64,000 nucleotides of DNA from Eutreptiella sp. 'Long Island Sound 2002' (Eukaryota > Euglenozoa > Euglenophyceae > Eutreptiales > Eutreptiaceae): the NCBI GenBank assembly GCA_964036045.1, contig OZ038399.1:23370934-23434933 (forward strand), read 5' to 3'. The notes beneath the pieces were generated by a model, which worked only from the letters and a program-made list of their open reading frames with translations, was not told the origin of the DNA and made no database searches. Both the position numbers and the translations under genes were made by a program. Positions 42,610 to 53,384 of the stretch are shown in pieces. Numbering within the stretch: the first letter of the stretch is position 1; every line of letters starts with the position of its first letter.

Positions 42610-42944
42610 TTCACTGAGCCAAATCCGCCCCCAGTCGCCAGCCAGCCCCGCCTCAGCCCCAGCACCGTCACATTCGCTCAGACCTACCAACGGCCGCAAA
42701 CTGCGCTCCGGGCCCATGCCCCCGGCGGCGCGACCGGCACGACCCCGGCGCTCAGTCGGCGCGGAATGCTGGCCCACCTGGTCGCCCTGCCATTCGTGGG
42801 CACCAGAGGGGCCGTCGCAGCGGAGGCGGAGGAGGTGGTGGCCGCCGGCGTCGTGGATCTGACCGACGGTGTGCCCAACGATTTCCCGGCGGGAGCCGCG
42901 TTGTACATCACCGTGCGCCCCAAAGACCCGTTCTTTGGCCTCGG
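42610..42944 (+). CDS. Plastid CcmI-like lumenal protein, exon with leader and first half of domain
   Basis: The frame gives a Ser/Thr/Gln/Arg-rich transit-like region (ASQPRLSPSTVTFAQTYQRP), then LSRRGMLAHLVALPFVGTRG with AVAAEA, a twin-Arg type lumenal targeting signal, then VVDLTDGVPNDFPAGAALYI with TVRPKDPFFGL. The donor CTCGG|GTGTGC leaves two bases that complete Gly in the next exon. The start codon is probably in an upstream exon. The only in-frame ATG is 42766, which would give a plain signal peptide instead. The G-x-x-LYITVRP strand matches the C-terminal domain of bacterial CcmI/CycH cytochrome c assembly factors. That family call is from memory of the pattern. Confidence 0.65.
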
Positions 42945-44291
42945 GTGTGCCTCCTTTGCCTGCACCGCAGTGCTCCCGGCGGGGGCCTGGCCGAGAATGT
43001 GGGGGTCTCGGCAGGGAATCGCTTGAGGGGGGGGTAACCCCCTCCCCACTGCCCTGACTCTACCCCAAAGGCATTCCCATACCCCAACCCCAGCCCCAAA
43101 CGCATTCCCAACCGCCAGAAACCGCCCGCCCCCAACCGCTTTCACATCTCCTGTGACCGCTCTGCAACCGCTCTGGGATTGCCCCGATGGCCCCCCTTCC
43201 CCTTCAAGAAAAGCCCTGGGTCTCGGCCCCTTCGGCAGAAATGCCTTACGCCGTGCACACCAACAGACAACGCCCCCCCCTCCCCCCGTCCCGCCGATAT
43301 GGAGTCCTTCCTCCCGACACCACCGGTCCGCAGACAGGTCCCCCAACTCGAATGCCTTTCTCTCCAGCCACGTTCAAGCGAGCAACCATGCCCCCCCCTT
43401 TCCCGCCCAACGCCGCAGATAGTGTTCAACCCACCCGCAATATACCGGGACCAGCGCGCAACACGTTCCGGTCTCCGTCGCCGCGCCTACCCCTGACGCC
43501 ACGGGTGTCCATGAGCTTGCTGTCTTCACTTCCCCTTTGGAAATGACACCGGAGGCCACTGAGCTTCGGCCAGCCACATCCGACAGTCCGGCATCCTCGG
43601 ACGCAGCGTCCATGGTTTCGTGCAGCACCCGGAGCAAGCCTGTTTTAGTGGCCCGGATACCCCACCCCAAGTGCAAGTGGGATTGTGGGTGCTTCGCCAT
43701 CCCCCCCCCCCCCCGGGTAGGGGGTGGGCGAACAGTGGTGAGGGAATGTTTTTTCAGCATAAAGTATAGACCATGTAGGCATTGCGTCAGACATGGAAAG
43801 TATTTGAGTGGTTATTGGCCAACAATAAACGGTGATGGGTTCAATTCCAGGTGCGCACATTTTATTGCATTGCGAGTAGTTCTGTTTCCCCTCTTTTTTC
43901 GTCCTTCTCTGTTTTATTCCTCCACACAGCCCACAGGAAAAGTCCTATGCTAATGGCAACTGTGGGTGCCTGCCTCCTGGCCTAGACCCCCCTCTCCCCT
44001 CGGGTAGGGGTAGGACAAGCAGTGCCTGCCTCCTCCGAGATTTCACCCCCTCCCCCTCACCCCGTATCACAAAAAAGGCTTGACCCGGAGCTGTGACCCC
44101 CCCCACCCCCATTTGTTGTGGGAGCACCCGCAGTCACACTCATGGTCGCATCGTTGCATACCGTGCCCCATGTGTCGGAGCCCTGTCGCTTGGGGGCGTA
44201 CCTGCAGATCGCTGGACCCCTTCGTCCACGCGTCCCTCACTTCAGGTGGCTTCGTTACATGGGTGGGTCGGGTCGGGCGGGTTACGGGGAG

Positions 44292-44567
44292 TTATTGGTC
44301 AGCCTCGCCGGCCACTGCCACCGGCAATGGCCTCATTCTTGGGCCGGGTTGCGGTTGGTGTTGGGTGTGGAGTGTGCGGCAGATGCCGGCCACTGAGTCC
44401 GCGAGGGACGTCATTGCCCGCAGGGCCTGCGTCAACTCCCCCTTGGACCTGTGTTTCCGGGACTTCTTTCGGCGGATGTGACTGTCACTGTCACTGTCGC
44501 TGGTGCTGTCGGTGTCTGTGTCCCTGCGTGACCGTCTGCCACCTCCTTTCAGACCCACCAGGCGCAA
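44292..44567 (-). CDS. Putative RS/DS-rich ORF in intron of CcmI-like gene
   Basis: Minus frame with RRSRRDTDTDSTSDSDSDSH then IRRKKSRKHRSKGELTQALR. The alternating acidic and basic low-complexity sequence comes from a GTCACT-type hexamer tract on the plus strand (44478-44520). It may be a chance frame over a repeat. No ATG-led family match is known to me. Confidence 0.2.
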   Translation of the reverse strand: MRLVGLKGGGRRSRRDTDTDSTSDSDSDSHIRRKKSRKHRSKGELTQALRAMTSLADSVAGICRTLHTQHQPQPGPRMRPLPVAVAGEADQ

Positions 44568-45239
44568 CGTCAGGTGGATGGGTCCGTGTCCGGTTGTCGG
44601 GGTCGGGTCCTCGTCTCTGAGCGGCTGCCCTTGGTGGTACAGCCGTTGGAGGTGCGGTGGGGGGAGTGGGTGTGGTGTGTGGTGATGGAGGGCATTTTTG
44701 ATGCCCTTGACTGACCCGGTTGCCGGGAGGCAAACCGGGGGTGGAAGTGGGTATTGGCCTTTTGGAGTTCAAGAAACACAACCGTACAATTGTGTGGCGT
44801 CTTTCCTGCCCTCTACTTCGGCATTTTCACAGCCTCCGTGCGCTGCACGGCTGATCTTTGCGGGGACCTCCATAAGTGTGCAACAGCCGAAGCCAGTTGT
44901 CCCGTGTCTGGGCCTTTTTGCATCCACGCCGCCATGAATCCAGAGATTCAAGCCCCCAAGCCTCCATGCACCAATGCCTGTACGCATGCACGCCTGCAAA
45001 CTTCCATGCAAGCAGCCCCCCACGCACTCCATGTCGCTATGCGCCCATGCCTCCACACCTCCCGGCACTGCATGCCTGCGGGACTTCCCAATGGTTTTGT
45101 GTGCCTCACTGGCCTCTACTTCATGCTGCTCTTGGCCATATTGGTCCCTGAAGACCATGCGCAGTCTGCCGTCAGGATCGTGAACAACGGCCTGGGCGCC
45201 CTGCATACCGTACCGCTATTGCAGTGCATTTGACCAACA

Positions 45240-45330
45240 TGTCCCCATCCCGCTCTCCCCTGACTCGTCCCCGCTCTCCCCTGACTCGTCCCCTCTCTTC
45301 CCTGACTCGTCCCCGCTCTTCCCTGCATCT
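45240..45330 (+). repeat. 21-bp minisatellite CCTGACTCGTCCCCGCTC
   Basis: Four units of about 21 bp, in the intron of the CcmI-like gene. Units vary only at one to three positions. Confidence 0.9.
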
Positions 45331-45624
45331 CCGCAGAACAGCCATCAACGTTCTATTGCAGTGTGCAATCATTTTTTTTGTCGTACTCCAATCTCCCAAA
45401 GGCGTTCTTGGGATAAGGCTCCGGAATCGAAAATCCCTCACCACCGATCCACACTTTTGGCTGGACCCCATCTGTCGAAGGGGGCTTGCCCATGCAACCC
45501 CTGCCGTCTCGGGGTCCGGAAAGCAGGAGGGGGGGGGGTGGTACAAAAGGCTGGATAACCCCCCCAAAAGTGACCTTGACAACGGGTTCATGTGCGTCCA
45601 GCCTCCTTTCTCTCTCTCCATCAG

Positions 45625-45937
45625 AAAGATTCCCCCCGTCGCTGCAGCCCGCATCGCTGTGCCTGCCGTGTTCCCCAGTTCCTTCACGCTGACCACTGCA
45701 GACCTCACGCCCGAGGGTGCGGCTCAGGGCGTCGCATCTTTTGCCGCCACAGACCTCACGGTGACCATGCGGCTTGACCTGGACGGGACTGCCAGCACCC
45801 GTGACCCTGGGGATTTGGTGGGGCAGGGCGCACTGCAGAAGGGGGGCCAAGCAAACCCGGAGCAGTGGAGTCCGGTCACGGTCCGCCTGCAGCCCCGCGG
45901 TGTCGGAGGGAAGTTAGTGACGACGAAGGCCAAGTAG
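45625..45937 (+). CDS. Plastid CcmI-like lumenal protein, terminal exon
   Basis: Enters in phase 2 after TCTCTCCATCAG and reads KIPPVAAARIAVPAVFPSSF, then TLTTADLTPEGAA, then TVTMRLDLDGTASTRDPGDL with VGQG, ending VGGKLVTTKAK before TAG (45935-45937). PxAaxRI...FPxxFxL and the later DxDGxAxTRxPGDLxG are the hallmarks of the CcmI C-terminal domain as I remember it. The exon completes the domain begun at 42944. Confidence 0.75.
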
Positions 45938-45939
45938 GT

Positions 45940-48900
45940 CCGAATGGGAGGGCCGTTGGGGCAAAGTGACAATGTTCACGGCGCGGGGCAACGCCTGATG
46001 GACCGTTCATCCGTGCAGCCTCTGGTTCACAACGGAGGACATATGGGCCTAATCTGGACGTGTGGCACCTCTCTCTTTTGTACAATGTCCCAGTGCGCGT
46101 TGACTGCGTATGTCAGCCCCCGGGTTGAAGCACGACCCCACAAAACACAAAGACGTGGTCAATGCCATCTTGCATTTGCGATTGGAAGGTGCTTCAAGGG
46201 TGCAACGCGACAAAAGGCACACACTCACCTACCAAAAGCAACTTGACCACCATTTTTGAGTTTACCCATGGCCACCCTACGTAGGTTGGTGGCACTAGCA
46301 GGATAAATGGCGCCACGAGACTGCAAGGTGCGCTGCTTGCTGCATGTTTTTCTGTCGATGCAGGCGACTGTAGGCGCGCAATGGACAGCACGGCTTGCAA
46401 TCGCCTAAGGAGAGTGGGACAGCAAAGACTGGGCAGAGCACTGCAAGAAAGACGGATGGCTATCAGGGATGCTGCGCACCAATGCGGGCACGCAGCATCG
46501 TGGAGTGGGGAGGGGGCATGAGTAAGCAGGGAGCGGATGGAGGGGGGAGGAAGAGGATGGAGGACTGATGTCCATCACTGACGCAGTGTGCCCACAAGGA
46601 GTTTGCCCCTGTTTGTGGTTGGCAATGGAAAAGGGTGTGTCTGCTGTGGCTTGGCAGTGCATCTGGGCTGTCTGAAGGGTATGTGGCATGCTGCACCAAA
46701 CTGCAGATGGTGCATTGGTGAGGCCCGTGTGCCACAAAGTGGTGGATGGATAACGGCCCTGTTGTTCCTGGCTGCTTGCCCTTTCACTCCACCATATTGT
46801 TTTTGTTCAAGAGCATAATGCTCAATGCTCGAAGAAAGTGCACAGTTAACCATTTCCGGCCCCGTCATCACAGGGATTGGCCAGGATACCACAGAGGTTG
46901 GCCCTCACGACCGGCGGGATGGCCCATTCCAAGGGCTTTGTTGAAAGTTTGGGGATTCATCCACTCATGCAGGATTTGTGTGCACCCAGCATCCAGTGTG
47001 ACCCCCATCCACGTGGTGCGTGCACGGCGGGGTTGTCCAACAACAGACACCCATTCGACCGCGCTTGAGGTGCAGCCCAGGCCTTTACCTGACGTTTGAC
47101 AAAGGGGGGGGAACAGTAGTGCGGCACCCTAACTTTACCTGATCAAGTCAGAGCCCTACAAATACAGCAATCACGGTTAGCACTTGACTGCCATCCCTAC
47201 CATCTCAGCACACAGCATGCCTGAATCAGTCTCCTCTGTCAGTTAACCGGCAAGGCAGCAGACCAGCAGTGCAACCATAGCCCTTCACAGTTACAGCCTG
47301 GCACCCATCATGAGAAGGATTGCTGCAGAACGCGGCATGACATTAACAGGTGGATTGGGTGTAGTAGTCCAGACATTCGCTGACTCAAATTATATATGTA
47401 CTTGCTATACAGCTGGCCCAGCATTCGAACTTCTGTGCACTCAGAGCTCTCCAGCCATGCCTTTTCCGACTGCGGGAAGCATTCTGCACATTTCATATAT
47501 GCATGGTCAGGGGAGTGGTACTGATGATGCACTGTTGTCTGTCGAGTTCTGTTGTTTTCGTCTTGGCGCGCTCAAACTTCGGCCTTTGCTGCATGCCTTT
47601 TGAGCTCAGGACTGTCCTGATGTGCACCAGGGCTCGCAGTCATCTGTGTGTGATTGCCTGGGACGCTCAGGAGCAGCAGCAGCATGTGTAGGCGCAGGGC
47701 CAATTGCCCACTGTCATCTACCAAAAGCACTTGTACACAGTTGCCTGGGACAAGGAATGTACACCATTCATTCCTGAACCAACACAGAAATGACGACACG
47801 GAGCAATTGTATTCGATGGTTGTTTGTGTGCCTGCCAGAGGATTTACTCTTTTTGCTTGTTGCTTTGCCACTCTGTGCTGTGCTGCAGACATGGATGCTT
47901 AGTGGCATCGACTTTTCTAGTCCATCAGCATACATCCTTGTTTTGTGGCATCACCTATGCCTCCCAAAGACTCACACCTGCTATCAGACACGGACACACC
48001 CACATGGGGGGGCATTTGCTGAGCAGTTTCAGCTGCACATGTGGCAGCAGGTTTGGCTTTCAAAACCAGAATACTCCAAACCGAAATTCACCTGCTGTCC
48101 CTGGTGATGGAGCTTCGACCGGCTGGTGCAACTGGGTTTCAGCTGCAGGTGTGATGGAAGTGGGGCTGGCCTGTGCCACGTGTAACTCTGCTTGTCGTGG
48201 TCAAGGCAGTAAGGGATGCCATCTGCTACGTCTTGCATTTCCCACACAGCAAAGACCGCTGCCAGAGGGGGTTGGGGCAGTGCGTCTGGGATGTGTGGCT
48301 GGGTGCTCCCAAGAGCGACCATGTGGGTCAAGAGGTGCTGACAACTCTGGTGACGTTGGGGAGGGTGGTCGAGTTGGAAATCGAACTCTGCTGAGAGATC
48401 AAATGTCACATCTTCGCCACGAGGTTGAAATGAAAGGATATGAAAGGGTCAGCTAGTCCCCCTCCCAAGGCTTCGATGAGACCTCCACCATACCAAGGTT
48501 AGCTGCCGCCACCAAGGCTTGGCGTGGCCCCTCCACCCTTGCACCGGCTCCCTCCCTGTGACTAAAAATGTCCTGCCACGTGACACGGGAAAACAATGAA
48601 GCGCGCTTTTCCATACGACCAGCTGCTAGGCTGGCCGATACTACTCACAGATGGGCGCGAGATCTCATGTCACCAAGCGCACGAGCCGGGACTCAAACCC
48701 GCCCCCCTAGGCTGCATGATGAGGTGTGTGGCCGCTCTATTATGACAATGCTGGATAAAACTGGGGAGGGTGGGTTGCTTCCGCTTTCAGGCACTCGGTT
48801 GTGTTTGGTGATAGTAAGCTGAAGTTCCAACCGGAAGCTGCAGGTATTTACGGGTGATTCCGGGGCGAAAATCAGGGCTCAAGGGCACCATAGGCCTGCA

Positions 48901-49390
48901 AAAACAGCAGTAAAACTCTGCGTCATGCTGCCACTATGTTCAATCAAAGGCCTAAGGCTGCAACAGGATGAAGCAGCGAAAGAAAGACCACTCACAAGAA
49001 CAAGTTCATCGACAGGAGCCCCACAAACAGACCCTCAGGTTCCTGGGAACCATCGGTGTGTTGAATACCCTCAGGGCGGTGACCTCAGGGCAACATTCAG
49101 AGCTGGTCTGGTTTGCGCTGTGAGAGCGGCACAGCAAAACTCTTCGTGATTGCGGTACAATTCAGAAGTGTTGAACTGAGTGAGTCTGGCAGGAGGTCAG
49201 GATCATGTGGGTGTTTTGAAAACCTGACGTCATGGCCCAATGGGTGAGGCTGCGGCGCCGAGTCACAAGCATAGCTGTGTTTGGGAGTGCTGCCCGCAGG
49301 GCTGGTGGGATCTGGTGAGGCCGCGTATCATCGGTAGGCCATCCTGTTTGTGCCACACAACACTAGCCACGGAGCGACTGCATGGCAGGC
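45940..49390. other. Stretch with no secure gene
   Basis: No gene supported. A plus frame at about 46635-46730 has CVCCGLAVHLGCLKGMWHAA then CRWC, a spacing that recalls the second half of a PHD finger, but the first half is missing. A B-box-like CGGGTTTGAGTCCCGGC lies on the minus strand near 48680-48700. Confidence 0.35.
48640..48745 (-). repeat. tRNA-derived SINE-like sequence
   Basis: On the minus strand AATAGAGCGGCCACACACCT and GGCGGGTTTGAGTCCCGGCT are spaced roughly as A-box and B-box of a polymerase III promoter. No closed cloverleaf can be drawn, so a SINE head or tRNA relic is more likely than a tRNA. Confidence 0.3.
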
Positions 49391-49394
49391 CGTG

Positions 49395-49562
49395 CATCAC
49401 GAGCAGTCAGTATTGGATACGGAGTGTTGGAGGGAGATGCTCCACTTGTTGGGGCTTCAGAGCACAGCGCTTCTGGAGAAGCGGCCGGGGCCAGAGCCCC
49501 TGGTGGGAACCCCGCTGAGGGCTCCCGACCACGGCATGGGAAACGCGGCACTGCTTGTAGAG
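49395..49562 (+). CDS. Putative exon
   Basis: The frame QSVLDTECWREMLHLLGLQS, then TALLEKRPGPEPLVGTPLRA, then GMGNAALLVE ends at GTAGAG|GTAGGC, a good donor in phase 0. The 5' border is uncertain; CACTAG near 49364 is a possible acceptor. No family recognised. Confidence 0.35.
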
Positions 49563-49918
49563 GTAGGCGCAGCCACGCTTGGAGGGGTGGTGGCCATCAT
49601 TCCCGGAGGGGTGGCGTTGTATGCACACACACAGCCCGGAGGGATGTTGTGCCTTGTGATGATTGTGTTGGGGGCATGCCGCATGAGGCGTCTGGGAGGG
49701 CGTGTGGGAGGGCGCCAAGGACCCGAGTGGGGCATCCTGGCCAGGGTGGACACTGCCGAGTACGCCAAGCCACATGCCGCCCCATGTTGGCGGTGGAGGC
49801 GCGCATAGGGAAGCAAGGACCAGCGAATAATCACTAAGTCAGGTTGCTAGTTGCCCTCCTTCGGCTGGCTGCCAAGCCCACCGCAGCCACTACCTGCCAA
49901 CCCGCCTGTGCCGCTTAG

Positions 49919-49972
49919 GTGGTAGAAGAATCATCCGTGCCCTGGGCGGAGCCTCGGGAGCCACATGTGTGG
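49919..49972 (+). CDS. Putative small exon following 49562
   Basis: Between GTGCCGCTTAG and the donor TGTG|GTAAGC, the frame continues in phase as VVEESSVPWAEPREPHVW. Short, so support is limited to the matching phase and both splice borders. Confidence 0.3.
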
Positions 49973-50221
49973 TAAGCTGCCAAAGCTGTTGAAGCGGCTG
50001 GACGTTGAGGGGGCTCAAGTTGCTGTTTGTGCACCGCACGAAAATGCAGGCAAGCACCCAGATGTGACAGCAAAAGCATATGGGGCCCACCATGCCACTC
50101 ATTGTAGGGCCCTGCGCTCTCTGGGGCGGCTGAATCCGGCTGGCCCCATCTATTGTGTGCACCGCTGGACTCATGCACCTCTTTCAGGCGTAAGTGGCGT
50201 GCTTTTTTTTCCCCGTGTAAC

Positions 50222-51378
50222 CCCCTCCCCCCCCCCCGTATAAGCTACGCCCTTGTCCAAGCTACAGTAGGCAGTACTGAAGTGAGTGACATTCCATACC
50301 GGAAGAGACGCCGGGGGCTGGGGGGGGAATTCTGATTGAGTTGCTACTGGGGAGGAGTATACCTGAAACACATGTGACTCCCACGTCACATTTCTTTTGG
50401 TGGCGAAGGCGGCAGACACGCTGCTGCGGGTTGACCCACGCGGTCGATCTGAGCCTTGAGGGTAAGCGATGAGCACGGGGGGAGTAACCAGGCACAACTG
50501 GTGAAAGTCGAACCTGGTGGTTTTGAAGGCCAGTACACAACACATCGGGAAGTAGCATATCGGAAACACACTTGTCTCCCACGCCATGGATCGTGGGTTC
50601 GAAACCCGGTGGGCTTGCTGCTGGGGGTTCTTTTTACTTGCTGCTCCAGTCATCTCAACCCAGTTCCTGCTGAGGGCTAGGGAGGGAAACCTGACCTACC
50701 CAGACGAACTGTGGCGGCGCCTCCGGCGCCGTATTTGTGGATGAATTGTGACGGCGGCTTCGCCACCATGCCTGGGAATGCACTGAATGAGAGGGCATAG
50801 GTTTGTCGGTGGGGACCTATCGCTGAACTTTCCACTGTTTATGGCCAAGCTACAGTAGGCGTAGGGACCGTATTTGTTTCGTACTAATTTTAATTCGGTA
50901 CCAAATGTAGTGCAGCCACAAGGTGTGTGGGGAATGGCACATGTCTTTGATGGGAAGTTGTATTTTACAAGACATGCAAGGCAATTTCATTCCCAAGAAC
51001 TTGAAGTTGCCTCAGCCCAAACCATCGCCTCAACCTCAGGCAAAGGCATCTTCAAGTGGTGAGCATGTGCAGTTGTTCCACATGGTGTATGATCGCAAGA
51101 AGGGTTTTCAAGCCAAACATTTGTAGGCTTCTCATGCTTCATTGCTTGTGAAAACATGGGTGTGAACCTGAAATTCCATGTTTCAAACACTTTCGTGTGT
51201 TTACATGCCTTTGGGAACATGGGTGGAGACTGAGGTGCACTCATGCTACGTGCTCACTTACGTGTGTGTCGGTGGTTGTATGTGTCGCATGCAAGCTACG
51301 CCGGTGTCCAAGCTACAATAGGCATAGGGACCGTATTAATTTGGTACTTTGGTATAACTTATACAAGCGGGGTGGGTA
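50222..51378. mobile_element. Terminal-inverted-repeat element, long or composite copy
   Basis: The left end is a C-run with GTATAAGCTACGCCCTTG and TCCAAGCTACAGTAGGC. The right end is TAACTTATACAAGCGGGG. Internal copies of CAAGCTACAGTAGGCGTAGG (50850) and CAAGCTACAATAGGCATAGG (51308) show nested ends. It carries a small plus ORF (50923-51126) with PQPKPSPQPQAKASSSGEHV then QLF, the KP-rich tail family. A B-box-like GGGTTCGAAACCCGG is at 50594. Confidence 0.55.
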
Positions 51379-51779
51379 GGTCATGTGCACTTTTTTTTTT
51401 GTAGCGTAGGTCTCTTCTGGAAAGCAAAACGCTATGGGCACGTGACCTAGGCCAAAAAAAAATGCGTGACTCACCCTTTTTTTCGAGACATACACAAAAA
51501 AAAGTACACGCAACCTACATGTGAAAGAAAAGTGCATGCGACCTACGCCAAAAAACGAAAATGATTGCCACCAACCTTTCTCTGTTTTGAGAGGGCTATG
51601 TGGCCATTTTGAATCCTCCCTTGTATGGTGGTGCCGAGACAGCACGGGTTTCGAAGCCATGTGGAACCCACCCCCCCCCTTTTGGGGGTCGTGGGTTTAG
51701 GGCCGTGGGACTTGCCGTTGGTGTGGGTTAAATCACCCACTTCATATAAACTGCTACCTGGGATGCGTCCCGTACCGGT

Positions 51780-51951
51780 ACCCAAAAGGCGGCAACAAGC
51801 AAACCCTGGGCGGCTTTTCCTTGTTTTGGAAAGCTTGTGCGGATCCCCTGACCGCACCTTCATCTGCACACTCATTGCCTTTTGATCCCACATGAGATGG
51901 CACCCATTGCACCGGGACACTATCACTATCGGCCAAGCCACAAGTCAACAT
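51780..51951 (-). pseudogene. RNase H fragment of a retrotransposon
   Basis: Minus frame contains VPVQWVPSHVGSKGNECADE then GAVRGSA (core about 51853-51918). WVPSHVGxxGNExAD is the last catalytic block of RNase H domains carried by non-LTR retrotransposons. No intact earlier blocks are seen upstream, so only a fragment remains. Confidence 0.6.
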
Positions 51952-52424
51952 GCGCCAGCAGCCCCTTCAAACCCACCCAGCTTGGCCGTTGCCACTTGGC
52001 ACATTTTCATTTCAAGGCTAGGAGAATTAACTCGCCGTCGGTCACCAAATGTAGCTTTATCCCGGCCCAACCGTGCTGCTCTGAGCTCTACCTTGGTCAT
52101 GGGCTGTTTTTCGCATGCTAGTACCACGCTTTCGTCATTTTTGGGACCCCCTTCAGCAAACCACACCCCGAGCCCCGCGTGTGAAAGCCCCGTGGTACAT
52201 GTTCATGATCCACCACAGTATGCAACTGTGGTTGAGTTTATCTTGTCCTTGACTCTTAGCATCCAGCAGCATAACCCACCACTTGACTGCTTTGGGAATA
52301 GCACCTGCCGCTTCTGCACCACCACCCCCATCAGTGCCTGCACCCCTGCAGGAAACATCACCTGCCTTGCATCCCCTGCCCCTGCAAACACGAAATGAAA
52401 TTCTGCCATTCCGCCCGCATGTGG

Positions 52425-52575
52425 GCCCCTGAGAAGGTAGGGTTGAAGTAGCTGCTTCTGATTTTGTCCCCATGCTGAGCAATGGGGACCTGAGAAGGCA
52501 AGGGTTATGTAGCCCATTCTGATTTTGTCTCTATGCGGAGTGCTGTGGACCCCTAGAAGGCGAGGGTTATGTATG
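52425..52575 (+). repeat. ~65-bp tandem, three units
   Basis: Each unit reads (A/G)CCCCTGAGAAGGTAGGGTT-like sequence, then A(A)GTAGC(T/C)..TTCTGATTTTGTC. The units diverge at about a fifth of positions. Relatives: 38975-39070 and 56458-56495. Confidence 0.85.
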
Positions 52576-53074
52576 ACCACCAAGTGCAACCGTCTGCCCT
52601 CCTGCAATGGGGCTTTCCTCACCAATGGACCGTTTGTCGTGCAACGGGCTAGGGTGTCAGTGACCCCGGAAGCCGGAAGGGACGCGAGGGATAAAGGGTA
52701 ACATTATGCTGGAGTGTGGGGATCACCCGGGCAACCTCACAGCTAGTGCACTGGCCGGGGAGATCACCAGCAACAGGGTGCTGTCACATGCACCTCTGTG
52801 GATGGACCTTACCAAGGGATGCGAGGGCTTGAGTATGGGTGCTGGGTGTCTAAATACTGGGCACCAGGGTGCTGGGGTCAAAGGGACAGGGCAAGGGCTT
52901 GAGGAGCCAACAGGACATCAGGCAGAATCCACCGATCGAAAGTATTGGTGGAATACCATGTGGGCAGTGGGCTGGTCCGATCTACCATGTGCTCTCCTAT
53001 GCTGCAACACGCAGCAAGGCCTTCAGCCCGATACATACAACGTGCAGGACGTTAACAGTATGCTCTGTGTCTGC

Positions 53075-53295
53075 AATTTTTGGAACTATGGAATTTGGTG
53101 GTTCCCTTTTCTGGTTGGTTGTGAAGATCAAGTTTTCCCTGTGATTCGGGGCTGGGGATGGTGTTTCAGGGATGCTAAGTTGTCCAACCATTGTTGCCGC
53201 TCCCTTCAGCACGTGACTTTGACGCACCTCCATAGACATGGCTGTGTGTGGTTTCACAGTGCACGCAAACATTGCCACTGTCAGAACAATAGAAG
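53075..53295 (+). repeat. ~220-bp dispersed repeat, copy A
   Basis: GTGATTCGGGGCTGGGGATG, TTTCAGGGATGCT, TGCACGCACCTCC-like ATGCACCTCCATAGACA and GTTTCACAGT(G/C)C recur at 57380-57620. It overlaps the first codons of the open frame that leads into the kelch gene, so that frame's first ATG (53238) is repeat sequence. Confidence 0.85.
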
Positions 53296-53384
53296 TATGT
53301 ATGTTGTTATGTCTTTGTCTTGAAATCCTGAATCCGACCACTGATGCCATCCAAAGTGAGCGCCCTCGTCCCATTTGCCCTCAG

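Larger units (their letters stand above)
42610..45937 (+). other. Gene span: CcmI-like thylakoid-lumen protein
   Basis: Two exons, 42610-42944 and 45625-45937, separated by a 2.7-kb intron and joined in phase as GLG-KIPPVAAARI. The mature protein (about 145 residues) is just the CcmI C-terminal type domain without TPR repeats. A lumenal location would place it where plastid c-type cytochromes are matured, but a role in that process is inference only. Confidence 0.6.
51960..53370. other. Intergenic stretch before the kelch gene
   Basis: No supported gene apart from the repeats listed separately (52425-52575 and 53075-53295). The plus frame 52706-53323 has no domain. Confidence 0.4.

Noticed and set aside
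43790-43860. tRNA near GGGTTCAATTCCAGG
   Set aside because: The B-box is good, but no acceptor stem or A-box can be paired at tRNA spacing.
46588-46818. PHD finger
   Set aside because: Only the second half of the Cys/His spacing is present, and the upstream half is missing in all frames.
53238-53384. N-terminal extension of the kelch protein
   Set aside because: The segment lies largely in a dispersed repeat and shows no conservation expected of a protein start; a later ATG after an acceptor-like TTGCCCTCAG is preferred.
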